From Anaerolineae bacterium (GTDB lineage: Bacteria > Chloroflexota > Anaerolineae > Anaerolineales > Anaerolineaceae), in the NCBI GenBank assembly GCA_013178185.1, contig JABLXC010000010.1, forward strand, positions 1 through 64,000: a stretch of DNA of 64,000 nt, given 5' to 3'. A program made the position numbers and the translations under genes. The notes beneath the pieces are model-generated. The model was not told where the DNA came from. It saw only the letters and a program-made list of their open reading frames with translations, and made no database searches. This document shows positions 30,711-39,192 of the stretch, one piece after another. Position 1 is the first letter of the stretch, and each line of letters starts with the position of its first letter.

Positions 30711-33700
30711 TCAGCGCTGGAATACTTCATTGTAATCAACGTCCGATAGATCAAATTCCTCATCGATTTCGTCTATTGCGGATTCGATAGGATTCTGAAA
30801 ATTGTCCTTTACCATGTCGGGATCGACTTTCTTCCCAACTTCCAGCGCATTGTCGTAGTCCTTGACCTCTCTCTCTCGATAAAGCGATTGGAATTCTGCA
30901 GCGGCTTCCAATCGCTCATCCAAATCTGGCGAAGAGATTCTTTCCTGTGCGGAATTAATCCAGTCAAGAATTAATGCCTGGTTGCCATTCACACTTGCAT
31001 CATCATTAGATGAATCAACTGATCTTCCGCCAGCAGAGCCCCGTGCAACAGCACCAGCGACAATTGAAGGAACAAGATCAATTGCCTTGGCTACTAATCC
31101 TTTTTCTTCCTTGGGTCCGTTTCTTAGAAGATAGGTCTCCGCACTTTTCTCTCTCTCTATGTCCGCTGGAGTTCTATCAGTATTTGTTGATTTGGAACCT
31201 TTCTCAGAGCCGAGCAATTTTGAAGCAGCTTTACCAACTCCTTTCGGCCCAAGTTCTATTGGCGATGTCCGTGCAAACACTTCTCCATCCAGCCCCATAT
31301 TGAATTGGCTAGATTCGGATTCGGACGTTCTTCGGTTTACAGCCCAACCCAATGCCGCCGCGGCTGCCAAATTCTGCCTTTGCGTTGGCGTTTCCGCAGA
31401 TTCAAGTAGTGCTAGCACTTCCGAGGAAGATCCAGATTCAAGAGTATGTTCAATACCAGAATACGTATTTGTGTTACCTCGGATTTCTGATCTACCTCCT
31501 ACAACGCTATCGGGATTCGAGATGGATATGTCCCCATTCTCATCTGAAAGGATATTGACACTGGCGGTGCCTTGCTGGCCTGCCGGCGCGAAGCTTCCTC
31601 CGTGCTCATTGAATTTTTCAAAATCGTCGTCAGAGGTAGCGATTCGAACAGAAGCATTTTGTTGTTTGGAAATCTGCAAAGAATCTTTGTCAAGGAGATT
31701 GCCAAGGTTTTCGCGAGCCGCTGCTGCTCCAATTGTTGTTTCTAACCCATATTGTGTAGTCGACTGAGCTATCGAATCGTCGTCAATGTTCGTCTTTTTG
31801 CCTAGATCCTCCATTGCTCGGTTTGTGGCCAAACTACCTCTAAGTGAATTTATTCCGGCTTCCTTGGCGCCAGCACGAGTGTCTTCAATGCGCCCTTCAT
31901 CAACGTATTGTTTTGAGGCATCTGCATTGCCAAGTGTGGATTGCATTGAGTAGGATATAATCTCATTCGCAACAGCTTGCGTACTTCGAGAATTTCCTTT
32001 TTCCACTTCGCCTAAACGAGCTCCTCTTACAGCATTCGCGTCTTCAATCTGATTGTATGTTGCACTCTCGGAATGATGAGCGATTGATGCTGGAGACCCA
32101 TAAACTTGATCAAAAGCGTCAGATCTTCCCATACCAATTGCGGTTTCAGTTTCAGCAACTTTTTCGTGATCCAATGGCCGGTCAGAGGTATTAATCTTTC
32201 CAGCAGTCGTATTAGTTATTTTGGTGAGATCATCAAATTGCTGAACAGACGATCCAGCTAAACGGTTAGCTTGCGATTGATTGTAAACAAGAGAAGAATC
32301 AGACCCGAGCTGCTGTGTGTTGCCAAGGTCTGTAGAAACATCTCTTACTGACGAACCATTTTCATCAGCTCGTTGCATACGCGCGTTGATCTGGCCCGCG
32401 TCCATACCACCACGGAGCTGGGCAGAAGCATTCATAAGATCCGTTTGAGATATATTTGGGTGGTCTTGTTTGAGCTGGTCTATGGAGTGAGCGTTAGCCC
32501 AGTCATAGTTCGTTGAGGTGTACTGAATCCCTGCCCCCATAAGATTATGGCCGACCTTGTCCATCATATTATACTTACCAGCAGCACTTTCGTTTTCAAC
32601 CATTGTTTGCATGCGGGCAGTAGGATTAATAACTTCTGTTCCAGTAGTTTGGCCAGTTTGATCTATGTCACCTGCTAACTTCTCACCCATGTTTGCAAAG
32701 GGATAATATGTGAATTTGAAATAGACTGCGCAAACAATCGTTGCGAACATAACGCCAAGAGATTGCATTCTGCCAAACTGAGCAATGGCCTTTTGAAGCT
32801 CTGTCGGCGCCAACATGAATCCCCGCAACCCGCCATCAAAAGCCTTCAAGTCAGAGAACATCGTCAACACGTTTTGCACGATCGTTGAATGAACGACTGC
32901 ATCTGAAGCACCCCAAACGGCGAGGAACAAAAACAACACGGTAAGCATGTGCAGGGCTCTAAATAAGAACGGTGTAACAATTAATAAAACCATTATGGGA
33001 GTGTAAGAGAGAATAATTACAAGAGCTCCCTGTCGCATTGCAGGTAACCAACCTTCGGCAACTAAAGCAGAACCAAAACCCTGTGATAGCTGTTTGACAT
33101 TGCCGATATATGCGATCGCCGTACCAGGATCTTTGGCAAGTGTGTCGTAAAGTGCGTGAGAAAGTGCTGACATTGCTGTCATATTCTCGGCCGATGCCGT
33201 GACACTTGCAGAGTAAACCAAGGGAACAGTATCCTCGATTAGGTCTTTACAATCCTGTAGAGAATCGTCTGCACTTCCATCAAATCCAGATTTCAGGCAT
33301 ACGGTACGAACAAAGGAATCAAAGGTACCAATATCGGTTAGTGCAGAATGAAGGCTATCGTATGCCTGTGTGCAAGTAGTGGAAACACCCTTTGGATTTG
33401 CTTCGTCATACCATAAAATATACTGATTGGGGTTTCGAGCCTTCTGCAGTTCCTCCCAAATGTCTGCAGTTCCGTTTAAGATGGAATTGTAATTGAAATT
33501 TTCATGTGTCTCTGGGCTTGCTGCTGCTGACACAATGCAGACATTGACAAACTCCTCCATCGACATCGAGAGAGGTAAGTTATTTGGAAGTGGGTCACTA
33601 TTCAAAAGGTTAAATAGAAGTTCAAGCGACCGTCCATTTGCATGCCGGTCTCGTCCAAATACGGTCGAGCCACTAGATACGTCTGTCAAGAACCTCTCAA

Positions 33701-34109
33701 GAAGATTTGTTCCGGAGGCTATAAATGCAAGTGCATAAGGTATGTCCCCAACTGATTCATATCGATTAACCGTGGGGTCATATATATGGACCGTTGTTTT
33801 GGGGGCAAAAGTTGCTGAATAAAGCGCTGTCCCCAACAGGCCAACACTTAAGACTGCTAAAGCGTCAAATCCAGAGGCTTTCCCCAGCGCGGAAAGACCA
33901 GATTTGATGAGTGTGCCAATGGATATGCCAACGATCGCAACAACAAATCCGAAGTAAATATAATCGTTGCTATTGAAAACAGCAGCTATCATTGTGAAGG
34001 CATTTACAATGGGATCGAAACCGCCGTAGGTGTAATACTCAACATCGCAGTAGGCCGGTGCGCTAACGAGCAAGCTGATTCCAAGTATTGATCTAACCAA
34101 GCTTTTCAT
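30711..34109 (-). CDS. traG: TraG, mating-pair stabilisation and exclusion protein
   Basis: The 1,132-residue protein fits the F-type TraG family. The N-terminal half has a signal-like start, several membrane helices (about 45-70, 80-100, 365-420 and 445-465) and periplasmic cysteines. The C-terminal half (after ~480) is a long polar Ser/Gln/Asn-rich region. In F this protein acts in pilus assembly, mating-pair stabilisation and entry exclusion. Its start overlaps the traH stop by four bases. It is the last gene of the main tra operon. Confidence 0.88.
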   Translation of the reverse strand: MKSLVRSILGISLLVSAPAYCDVEYYTYGGFDPIVNAFTMIAAVFNSNDYIYFGFVVAIVGISIGTLIKSGLSALGKASGFDALAVLSVGLLGTALYSATFAPKTTVHIYDPTVNRYESVGDIPYALAFIASGTNLLERFLTDVSSGSTVFGRDRHANGRSLELLFNLLNSDPLPNNLPLSMSMEEFVNVCIVSAAASPETHENFNYNSILNGTADIWEELQKARNPNQYILWYDEANPKGVSTTCTQAYDSLHSALTDIGTFDSFVRTVCLKSGFDGSADDSLQDCKDLIEDTVPLVYSASVTASAENMTAMSALSHALYDTLAKDPGTAIAYIGNVKQLSQGFGSALVAEGWLPAMRQGALVIILSYTPIMVLLIVTPFLFRALHMLTVLFLFLAVWGASDAVVHSTIVQNVLTMFSDLKAFDGGLRGFMLAPTELQKAIAQFGRMQSLGVMFATIVCAVYFKFTYYPFANMGEKLAGDIDQTGQTTGTEVINPTARMQTMVENESAAGKYNMMDKVGHNLMGAGIQYTSTNYDWANAHSIDQLKQDHPNISQTDLMNASAQLRGGMDAGQINARMQRADENGSSVRDVSTDLGNTQQLGSDSSLVYNQSQANRLAGSSVQQFDDLTKITNTTAGKINTSDRPLDHEKVAETETAIGMGRSDAFDQVYGSPASIAHHSESATYNQIEDANAVRGARLGEVEKGNSRSTQAVANEIISYSMQSTLGNADASKQYVDEGRIEDTRAGAKEAGINSLRGSLATNRAMEDLGKKTNIDDDSIAQSTTQYGLETTIGAAAARENLGNLLDKDSLQISKQQNASVRIATSDDDFEKFNEHGGSFAPAGQQGTASVNILSDENGDISISNPDSVVGGRSEIRGNTNTYSGIEHTLESGSSSEVLALLESAETPTQRQNLAAAAALGWAVNRRTSESESSQFNMGLDGEVFARTSPIELGPKGVGKAASKLLGSEKGSKSTNTDRTPADIEREKSAETYLLRNGPKEEKGLVAKAIDLVPSIVAGAVARGSAGGRSVDSSNDDASVNGNQALILDWINSAQERISSPDLDERLEAAAEFQSLYREREVKDYDNALEVGKKVDPDMVKDNFQNPIESAIDEIDEEFDLSDVDYNEVFQR

Positions 34110-35542
34110 TGTTTGGTACCCAGAATTTTCATTCTGTTCTTATCTGCAACATTTTGGTACATCGAAAGGACGGACATACGATTTTGCATTCCGTCAATCT
34201 GCACCAGGTATTGTTGTCTGATAGCCCTATGTTGCTTTTCGATTGTCTTAGCCCACTCCTCATAAGCTTTTATGATGTGTAGGTACGGCTTCAAATTACA
34301 ACGAGGATTCTCATCTCCATCAGCTTGCGCCTCATCATAAGATGACGACGAGAGGGAACCTGTAAGATCCTTCATTGATCGGGAGGAAATTTTGTACATA
34401 TCGTCAAACATTTGATATGCGTATGCATAAGCAAGCATATTCTGAATTTCGATCGAAACTTCCTGTTCAATATTCATGGTTACCGCTTGTTGCATAATTC
34501 CATAAACAGGTAGGGGCGCGGCGGACAACCAATCTTCAAGCCCTTCGAAGCTTGCAATGGGAGTAGAAGGATTCTTCAGGGAGGATATCAAATCGTTTAT
34601 ATGACCTTCAGTTACTGCCAGGAGATTTAGAGTGTTATCATTCTGAAAGCATGCGCCTACTAAGGCAGTAACAGTCGGGCTTGGACGTGCATATGAATTT
34701 CCGTACACGAGGTCATCTGAACTCGATACGTCATTTTCGCGGCAGGGTGGGATTTTCTGAATATTGGGGAGCGAGCCTGCCCCGTCGTGCGTAATATATA
34801 TATCGCCAATGTAGCCACGGAAAACCTCAGAATATATAAGCATTCCAAAACTTTCTGATAGTTGATTAAGTGCTGATCCTTCGACCAATAGCGCTTGTTT
34901 AACCACCGCGGGGCAAGCGTTAATTTCTTTGGAAATATTGGTAGTCGTGGCCGGGGTGTTGTTCGAATCGCTCATCTGTACAGCTCGATCATAGGCATTT
35001 TTGAACCCATCCAAGGATAAGTCTTGATCCTGTGAAACTTCTGACCAAACCTCTCCCATTGCATCTGACGCTGACCCGCCGTTGAATACAGTTGTGACAG
35101 CCCCTTTCGCCATCGCGCAAGAATCCAATTGGATGTTATTGATCTTGTTGAGTATCGCTTCAATACCTTCGACTGTAGTTCCTAGCTTTTCGGACAGAGC
35201 TTTAATTGCTAGCTGGAACGCAACTACTTCCCCGTTCTGAATCATCTGCTCAAATTTCTCTACAAGCATATCCAGGTCCATATAGGAAATGCCGCCCATG
35301 AACATATCGACTCCCCCACACCCCATAGTTTTTATACGAGGTGCCGATATTGTCAGAGGGTAATCAACATCATTCCTAACTCGGTAGCTCAGGTTACCTG
35401 CGGAAAGATATCCTCTGGTCGCTCCAGAGTAGTATGTTGGTCCACCAGCAGAAATTGAACCTTCAAGCCAATCAGCCGCCCAATCGTCTGCCGTTGCGAA
35501 ATTACTAAAAAGAAATGCTAGAAGTATAAAAAGCCGCATCAT
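34106..35542 (-). CDS. traH: TraH, conjugative pilus assembly protein
   Basis: The 478-residue protein is secreted (signal peptide, residues ~1-18) and matches the F-type TraH family. Typical features are GGPTYYSGATRGYLSAGNLS near the N-terminus, the MGCGGVDMFMGGISY motif, and the C-terminal coiled-coil helices. TraH works with TraF, TraU, TraW and TrbC at the outer membrane in pilus extension. An internal operator-like palindrome (35586-35603) lies just upstream, so the traH-traG pair may have its own promoter. Confidence 0.92.
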   Translation of the reverse strand: MMRLFILLAFLFSNFATADDWAADWLEGSISAGGPTYYSGATRGYLSAGNLSYRVRNDVDYPLTISAPRIKTMGCGGVDMFMGGISYMDLDMLVEKFEQMIQNGEVVAFQLAIKALSEKLGTTVEGIEAILNKINNIQLDSCAMAKGAVTTVFNGGSASDAMGEVWSEVSQDQDLSLDGFKNAYDRAVQMSDSNNTPATTTNISKEINACPAVVKQALLVEGSALNQLSESFGMLIYSEVFRGYIGDIYITHDGAGSLPNIQKIPPCRENDVSSSDDLVYGNSYARPSPTVTALVGACFQNDNTLNLLAVTEGHINDLISSLKNPSTPIASFEGLEDWLSAAPLPVYGIMQQAVTMNIEQEVSIEIQNMLAYAYAYQMFDDMYKISSRSMKDLTGSLSSSSYDEAQADGDENPRCNLKPYLHIIKAYEEWAKTIEKQHRAIRQQYLVQIDGMQNRMSVLSMYQNVADKNRMKILGTKQ

Positions 35543-35585
35543 TGTGGCTACCTTTGAAAAACCAAGAACTATACGGGATCATAGA

Positions 35586-35603
35586 CTATATGAAAACATA
35601 TAT
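35586..35603. promoter_or_regulatory. tra-type palindromic operator, copy 2
   Basis: CTATATGAAAACATATAT differs from copy 1 only in the last base. It lies between traF and traH, 44 bases upstream of traH, and includes a TATAG -10-like sequence on the - strand. This suggests an internal, co-regulated promoter for traH-traG. Confidence 0.7.
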
Positions 35604-35619
35604 CATATATAACAAGTAA

Positions 35620-36438
35620 TCAAAAATTGGATTCTGGATCCAGCGCCCGCCCTTTTTGCTCTTCAGAAGAGAAAAATTGCTTGGGCGATATTTCACCAGT
35701 TAGAAGCCGTACAGCGCGATAGGCGTTCTCTTCTAATGAGGGTAGTGACTCGACTCCAAACGCGATTGGTATGGAGTTCGGGTCGTTCTTTCTGATGACG
35801 AGGGTTGTAGGGGTGTATTGAATGTCATGCCGTGCTGCCAACTGTGGTTCCTGATCAATATCGACCTCTTTTACCAACCAACCATGAGCCTGGTTGAATA
35901 GTCTTGATGTCGATCTGGCAGGCTCGCAGTAGGGACAGGTTTTTGAAGTAAACATGACCAAGGCAAATTCATCCCGATTTCCATCAAGCTTCGTTGCAAT
36001 GGTTTTTTGCCGAAGTTGGCGCTTTACTTGAATACCTTGATTGCTGGATGGAGCATCCGGATTTGTCGATAACTCGATATTGGTCATGCTGTTATAGCTT
36101 GCAAGAGCAGCAAAGGTCCTCGCTTTTTTGCGAATGGCCGTGATAATCCGGTAGTAGTCGGCAACAGCTTCAGGCGTTTGCTTGTAGAGCGCGTAGTCCA
36201 TGCGCTCTTTTTCCAAGGCCCTTAGCTCGTCCGGGTGCATATTTAGCAACTCTTCGGAGCTGGGCAATTTTGGCAAATCAGGATGTTTAGGTTTCTCAAT
36301 CTCCTCCTTTTCGGGATCTACTATCCAGTCTTTACCCCAATAGTACCCAGTTCTGATTGACTCATCGGAAGCTTGGGTGTTTGAGGCCAACACATTCCCA
36401 CAAACAAACAGAAAGGCAAACATTACAAATGGATTCAT
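35620..36438 (-). CDS. traF: TraF, thioredoxin-like pilus assembly protein
   Basis: The 272-residue protein has a signal peptide (residues ~1-18) and a C-terminal thioredoxin fold with an intact CPYC motif (Cys168, Cys171), followed by the cis-Pro segment YTPTTLV. It is a periplasmic TraF-family member that probably helps disulfide formation or folding of Cys-rich partners such as TraN and TraU. F TraF itself lacks the active cysteines, so this version may be catalytically active. Confidence 0.88.
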   Translation of the reverse strand: MNPFVMFAFLFVCGNVLASNTQASDESIRTGYYWGKDWIVDPEKEEIEKPKHPDLPKLPSSEELLNMHPDELRALEKERMDYALYKQTPEAVADYYRIITAIRKKARTFAALASYNSMTNIELSTNPDAPSSNQGIQVKRQLRQKTIATKLDGNRDEFALVMFTSKTCPYCEPARSTSRLFNQAHGWLVKEVDIDQEPQLAARHDIQYTPTTLVIRKNDPNSIPIAFGVESLPSLEENAYRAVRLLTGEISPKQFFSSEEQKGRALDPESNF

Positions 36439-36446
36439 TGAGCACC

Positions 36447-36947
36447 CTATAGAATTGGCCGGTTTACTACCATCTGCTTGTTGGATACCAGTCCAAAATG
36501 CCTGCTATCAAAACTGTTCTGTCCGTCACCCAAAACAAATGCCATGCCCTCTGGAATTTGTCCGTCGTAAGAGAACTGAGGAAGCAATTCACCCTTTTTT
36601 GAATGAAGACGTGCATCGGCAAAATACTTACCGTCACAGAAGAATTGGTCGTTTGACCGCTCTAGTAATTGACCTTCATTGCAGGCCAAGAATTTCACCC
36701 AAAATTCGGCGCGGGTGTGGATCATCGGATGTGAAAATGGGAATGTAACGTAATCGCCTTGCTTAGGAATTCCAGCCGTTCGCAGCAACAAGTAGGGCTT
36801 TACTGACTCGGATCCAACAGTGACTTTAGAGAGTAGAAGGTGAACGGCGCCAAAGGTGAAAATAGATACCAATGCAAAAAGAGCGGACCGCATTGAATGC
36901 CTCTTATGTTGATACTCTGCAGACTGTTTAATTGTTGAAGCACTCAT
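36447..36947 (-). CDS. S26-type signal peptidase of the transfer system (TrhF/TraF-like)
   Basis: One N-terminal membrane helix (residues ~20-40) precedes an S26 peptidase-like domain. Candidates are nucleophile Ser46 or Ser48, then KQGDYV, general base Lys85 (FWVKFLA), and the conserved GDGQNSFDSRHFG box (140-152). Such enzymes mature pilins or other secreted transfer proteins. The start overlaps the trbC stop (ATGA) after GGAGG; an internal ATG at 36893 with AAGAGG is an alternative. Confidence 0.75.
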   Translation of the reverse strand: MSASTIKQSAEYQHKRHSMRSALFALVSIFTFGAVHLLLSKVTVGSESVKPYLLLRTAGIPKQGDYVTFPFSHPMIHTRAEFWVKFLACNEGQLLERSNDQFFCDGKYFADARLHSKKGELLPQFSYDGQIPEGMAFVLGDGQNSFDSRHFGLVSNKQMVVNRPIL

Positions 36948-37675
36948 TCCTTTACCTCCAATTTTGCTAATAGTGTCTTTACAACGGCACTCGATCCTTT
37001 TGGATCCAATGCCTTTAACATTCCTTCGACGGAAACGTCACCCACAACGGTCTCTGACACTTTTTGATACTTAGTCCCTTCATTGCAGTTAGGTTCGAAG
37101 CTCGGCGAACGCTCAATTAGTCCAGCCGGGACCTGTTCTACTTCATGCTTTGCAAAACGGGCCGGATCAATTGCTATCTTGAGTTTCCGGACTGGACAGC
37201 CAGAATGTGTGCAGGCTGTATTTTCGACGAGAAGTCTTCTGATAAAGTCAATCGTTGGCTTCATCTTAGATTCATCTCCCACCATACCCCTGAATACCAT
37301 GATCCCGTCGACACGGTAGAGATCATTCACGTAGTTTCTGAGTGTTTCGACGGGGATACTGCTAGAAACAAATAGAATGAAAGTAGGCCCGTTGCTCCCT
37401 GCTAGCACTTTCTGACTATCTGCTCCCTTGATGCCGAGCTGACTTGCGGTTCCATTTATGTGCTTGTCAATGCGAGCACGGAATTGCGGCGATGTAATAA
37501 GCTGTTCAACTCCTACAACCTTTCCCTGAGCTGCCAATTCAAGGTCTTTGGTACGTTCTACAGTTTCAGCAGATAGCTTCATCGGCTTTACCAGCTGATC
37601 AGCAGAAGGTATTTCAGAAAATGCAGCTTCAGATAGCAGCAATAAAGACAGACCTATAAGGGGTTTAAAAGCCAC
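36944..37675 (-). CDS. trbC: TrbC, F-type pilus assembly protein
   Basis: The start is taken as GTG 37675, which follows AAGGTGG and overlaps the traU stop. Longer upstream frames would run far into traU. With this start there is a signal peptide (residues ~1-20). The core FILFVSSSIPVETLRNY (about residues 99-115) is typical of the F-type TrbC family, a thioredoxin-like fold without CxxC. It acts with TraW and TraU in periplasmic assembly. A Cys pair (CTHSGC) lies near residue 155. Confidence 0.88.
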   Translation of the reverse strand: MAFKPLIGLSLLLLSEAAFSEIPSADQLVKPMKLSAETVERTKDLELAAQGKVVGVEQLITSPQFRARIDKHINGTASQLGIKGADSQKVLAGSNGPTFILFVSSSIPVETLRNYVNDLYRVDGIMVFRGMVGDESKMKPTIDFIRRLLVENTACTHSGCPVRKLKIAIDPARFAKHEVEQVPAGLIERSPSFEPNCNEGTKYQKVSETVVGDVSVEGMLKALDPKGSSAVVKTLLAKLEVKE

Positions 37676-38630
37676 AGCAGTCCACCTTGCGAAACATAAA
37701 GTATGAATGATTGTCGAGCGTGTTAGCTCCAACGCCCCAGGTAAGAGCTGATCGCCCAAATGCGAAGCACTGACTAACCTTAGTTGGTTTGATCATTTGA
37801 ATCTTATATCGATTCTTTGTCCAAATTTTCACGTATTGCTGATAGCAACCATCCGAATCGTACTCTTTCAGCGCGCCATACTTTGCCATCTGAAAAACAG
37901 TACGCGCAGCAAGCGCTGCATGTGCTTCAAGCTGGTCACTTCCTGTAATTGTCCCTGTTAGTGGGAATACAGTTCCCCAGCTACCGAGGCACCAATACAA
38001 TTCATTGATAGGGCGATTGAAGTTCGATGAAATGGCGTCAGCCATGCATGCTAATTGCGAGGCAGGATTCGCAAAAAGGACAGTCTCGGGATAGACCATC
38101 GCGGCGAGAATGTCGTCATTCCAGGTCGGGATAATTTCTGTGACTAGCAGAATGTCGAATTCGCTTCCGTCGTCGTATTTCAGACATGGAAGGTCATAAT
38201 ACATATCAAGTAGAGCAAGTACGGGAAAAAGAATGTAATGGGTTTGGGCAAATGTCATCCCTGCTCTACTGGTTTGTCGGCTGCCGTCACGTATGAAAGG
38301 GGATTCCATACCTTCCATATTGAAGCCTGTTCCTGGGAAGCACCAGGCGTCCTGAACAACGTCGATGTATGTTTTTGGTTCCCAGAAACCGTAGGGTATT
38401 CCGACCTGATTAGAGCCATTTTCCATACAACTACACATAGGCCCTTCTTGGGTTGAAGGGGCCTGTTCTTCTTCCCCACCCATGGTTACAAGTCCTGCGA
38501 TCGTCATTGGAAACATGCAATTCCATTCAACGTCGGTAACCGCGTTAATAGGATTGAGGTCGGTGCACAAGGCCTTTGCGTTTAGAGAGGCAAAAACGAA
38601 GATTAGCGTCAAAAGAAACTTAGAACGCAT
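37665..38630 (-). CDS. traU: TraU, conjugative transfer protein
   Basis: The protein (321 residues from ATG 38630, after GAGGAA) has a signal peptide (~1-20) and many cysteines. It contains F-type TraU hallmarks: DLNPINAVTDVEWNCMFP, PYGFWEP and the C-terminal SQCFAFGRSALTWG and CC region. TraU is a periplasmic protein needed for DNA transfer and mating-pair formation. A TTG 15 bases upstream is a less likely start. It overlaps traW. Confidence 0.92.
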   Translation of the reverse strand: MRSKFLLTLIFVFASLNAKALCTDLNPINAVTDVEWNCMFPMTIAGLVTMGGEEEQAPSTQEGPMCSCMENGSNQVGIPYGFWEPKTYIDVVQDAWCFPGTGFNMEGMESPFIRDGSRQTSRAGMTFAQTHYILFPVLALLDMYYDLPCLKYDDGSEFDILLVTEIIPTWNDDILAAMVYPETVLFANPASQLACMADAISSNFNRPINELYWCLGSWGTVFPLTGTITGSDQLEAHAALAARTVFQMAKYGALKEYDSDGCYQQYVKIWTKNRYKIQMIKPTKVSQCFAFGRSALTWGVGANTLDNHSYFMFRKVDCCGF

Positions 38631-39192
38631 TGACTGATTCCTCAATCATCAGTGCGCTCTGAATCTGAGTCACTTTTGAAGGGACGCGAAGCAGGTCCAG
38701 CCTTGTTCTGGTGTTATCGTCCAGCAGATAAACAGCATGTTGTAGCTCATTGCTTACTTCTGCGAGATCACCGGAATTCAGTAAAACCATATCAGCTTGT
38801 TTCAGCAATGGTTTGAGCCAGGTAGTGTCTCCTTGATCAATCGCGTAAATGGCGTGCGGCAATTTGAAGTAGAGAAGAGGGTTATAGACGTATCCAGTTG
38901 GATAAATGACTTTTCCGTCCTTGTCGGTCACGTCATGTTCAACAGTATAAAACGGGATATGACTACGTTTAACTGGTTCGGATGCTCGCGGAAGGACAAT
39001 CTGCTGATATTGATGGCGGAACGATTCTTTGCGGTTCGCAAGCAACTTGGGTAAGTCCAGTTTAGATAAGCTTTCACGAATCACGATTGTGGGATCGCGC
39101 TCAATGACAGGGTAAGTAGCACCAACGACAATCTGCGCATTAGCATGTGAAACCATCAAGGTAAGTAGCGTGGGAATCAATTGGCGTTTCAT
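38620..39192 (-). CDS. traW: TraW, pilus assembly protein
   Basis: The 190-residue protein has a signal peptide (ending near ANA, residue 19) followed by the TraW pattern GATYPVIERD, and YPTGYVYNPL in the middle. F-type TraW acts with TrbC in the periplasm in pilus assembly. It overlaps traN by four bases at the start and traU by 11 at the end, part of a tightly coupled run. Confidence 0.9.
   Translation of the reverse strand: MKRQLIPTLLTLMVSHANAQIVVGATYPVIERDPTIVIRESLSKLDLPKLLANRKESFRHQYQQIVLPRASEPVKRSHIPFYTVEHDVTDKDGKVIYPTGYVYNPLLYFKLPHAIYAIDQGDTTWLKPLLKQADMVLLNSGDLAEVSNELQHAVYLLDDNTRTRLDLLRVPSKVTQIQSALMIEESVNAF

Noticed and set aside
36447-36947. Possible inactive S26 peptidase because the usual SM-P motif is missing
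   Set aside because: TrhF/TraF-type peptidases do not carry the standard leader-peptidase motif. Ser46 or Ser48 and Lys85 are plausible catalytic residues, so inactivity is not supported.
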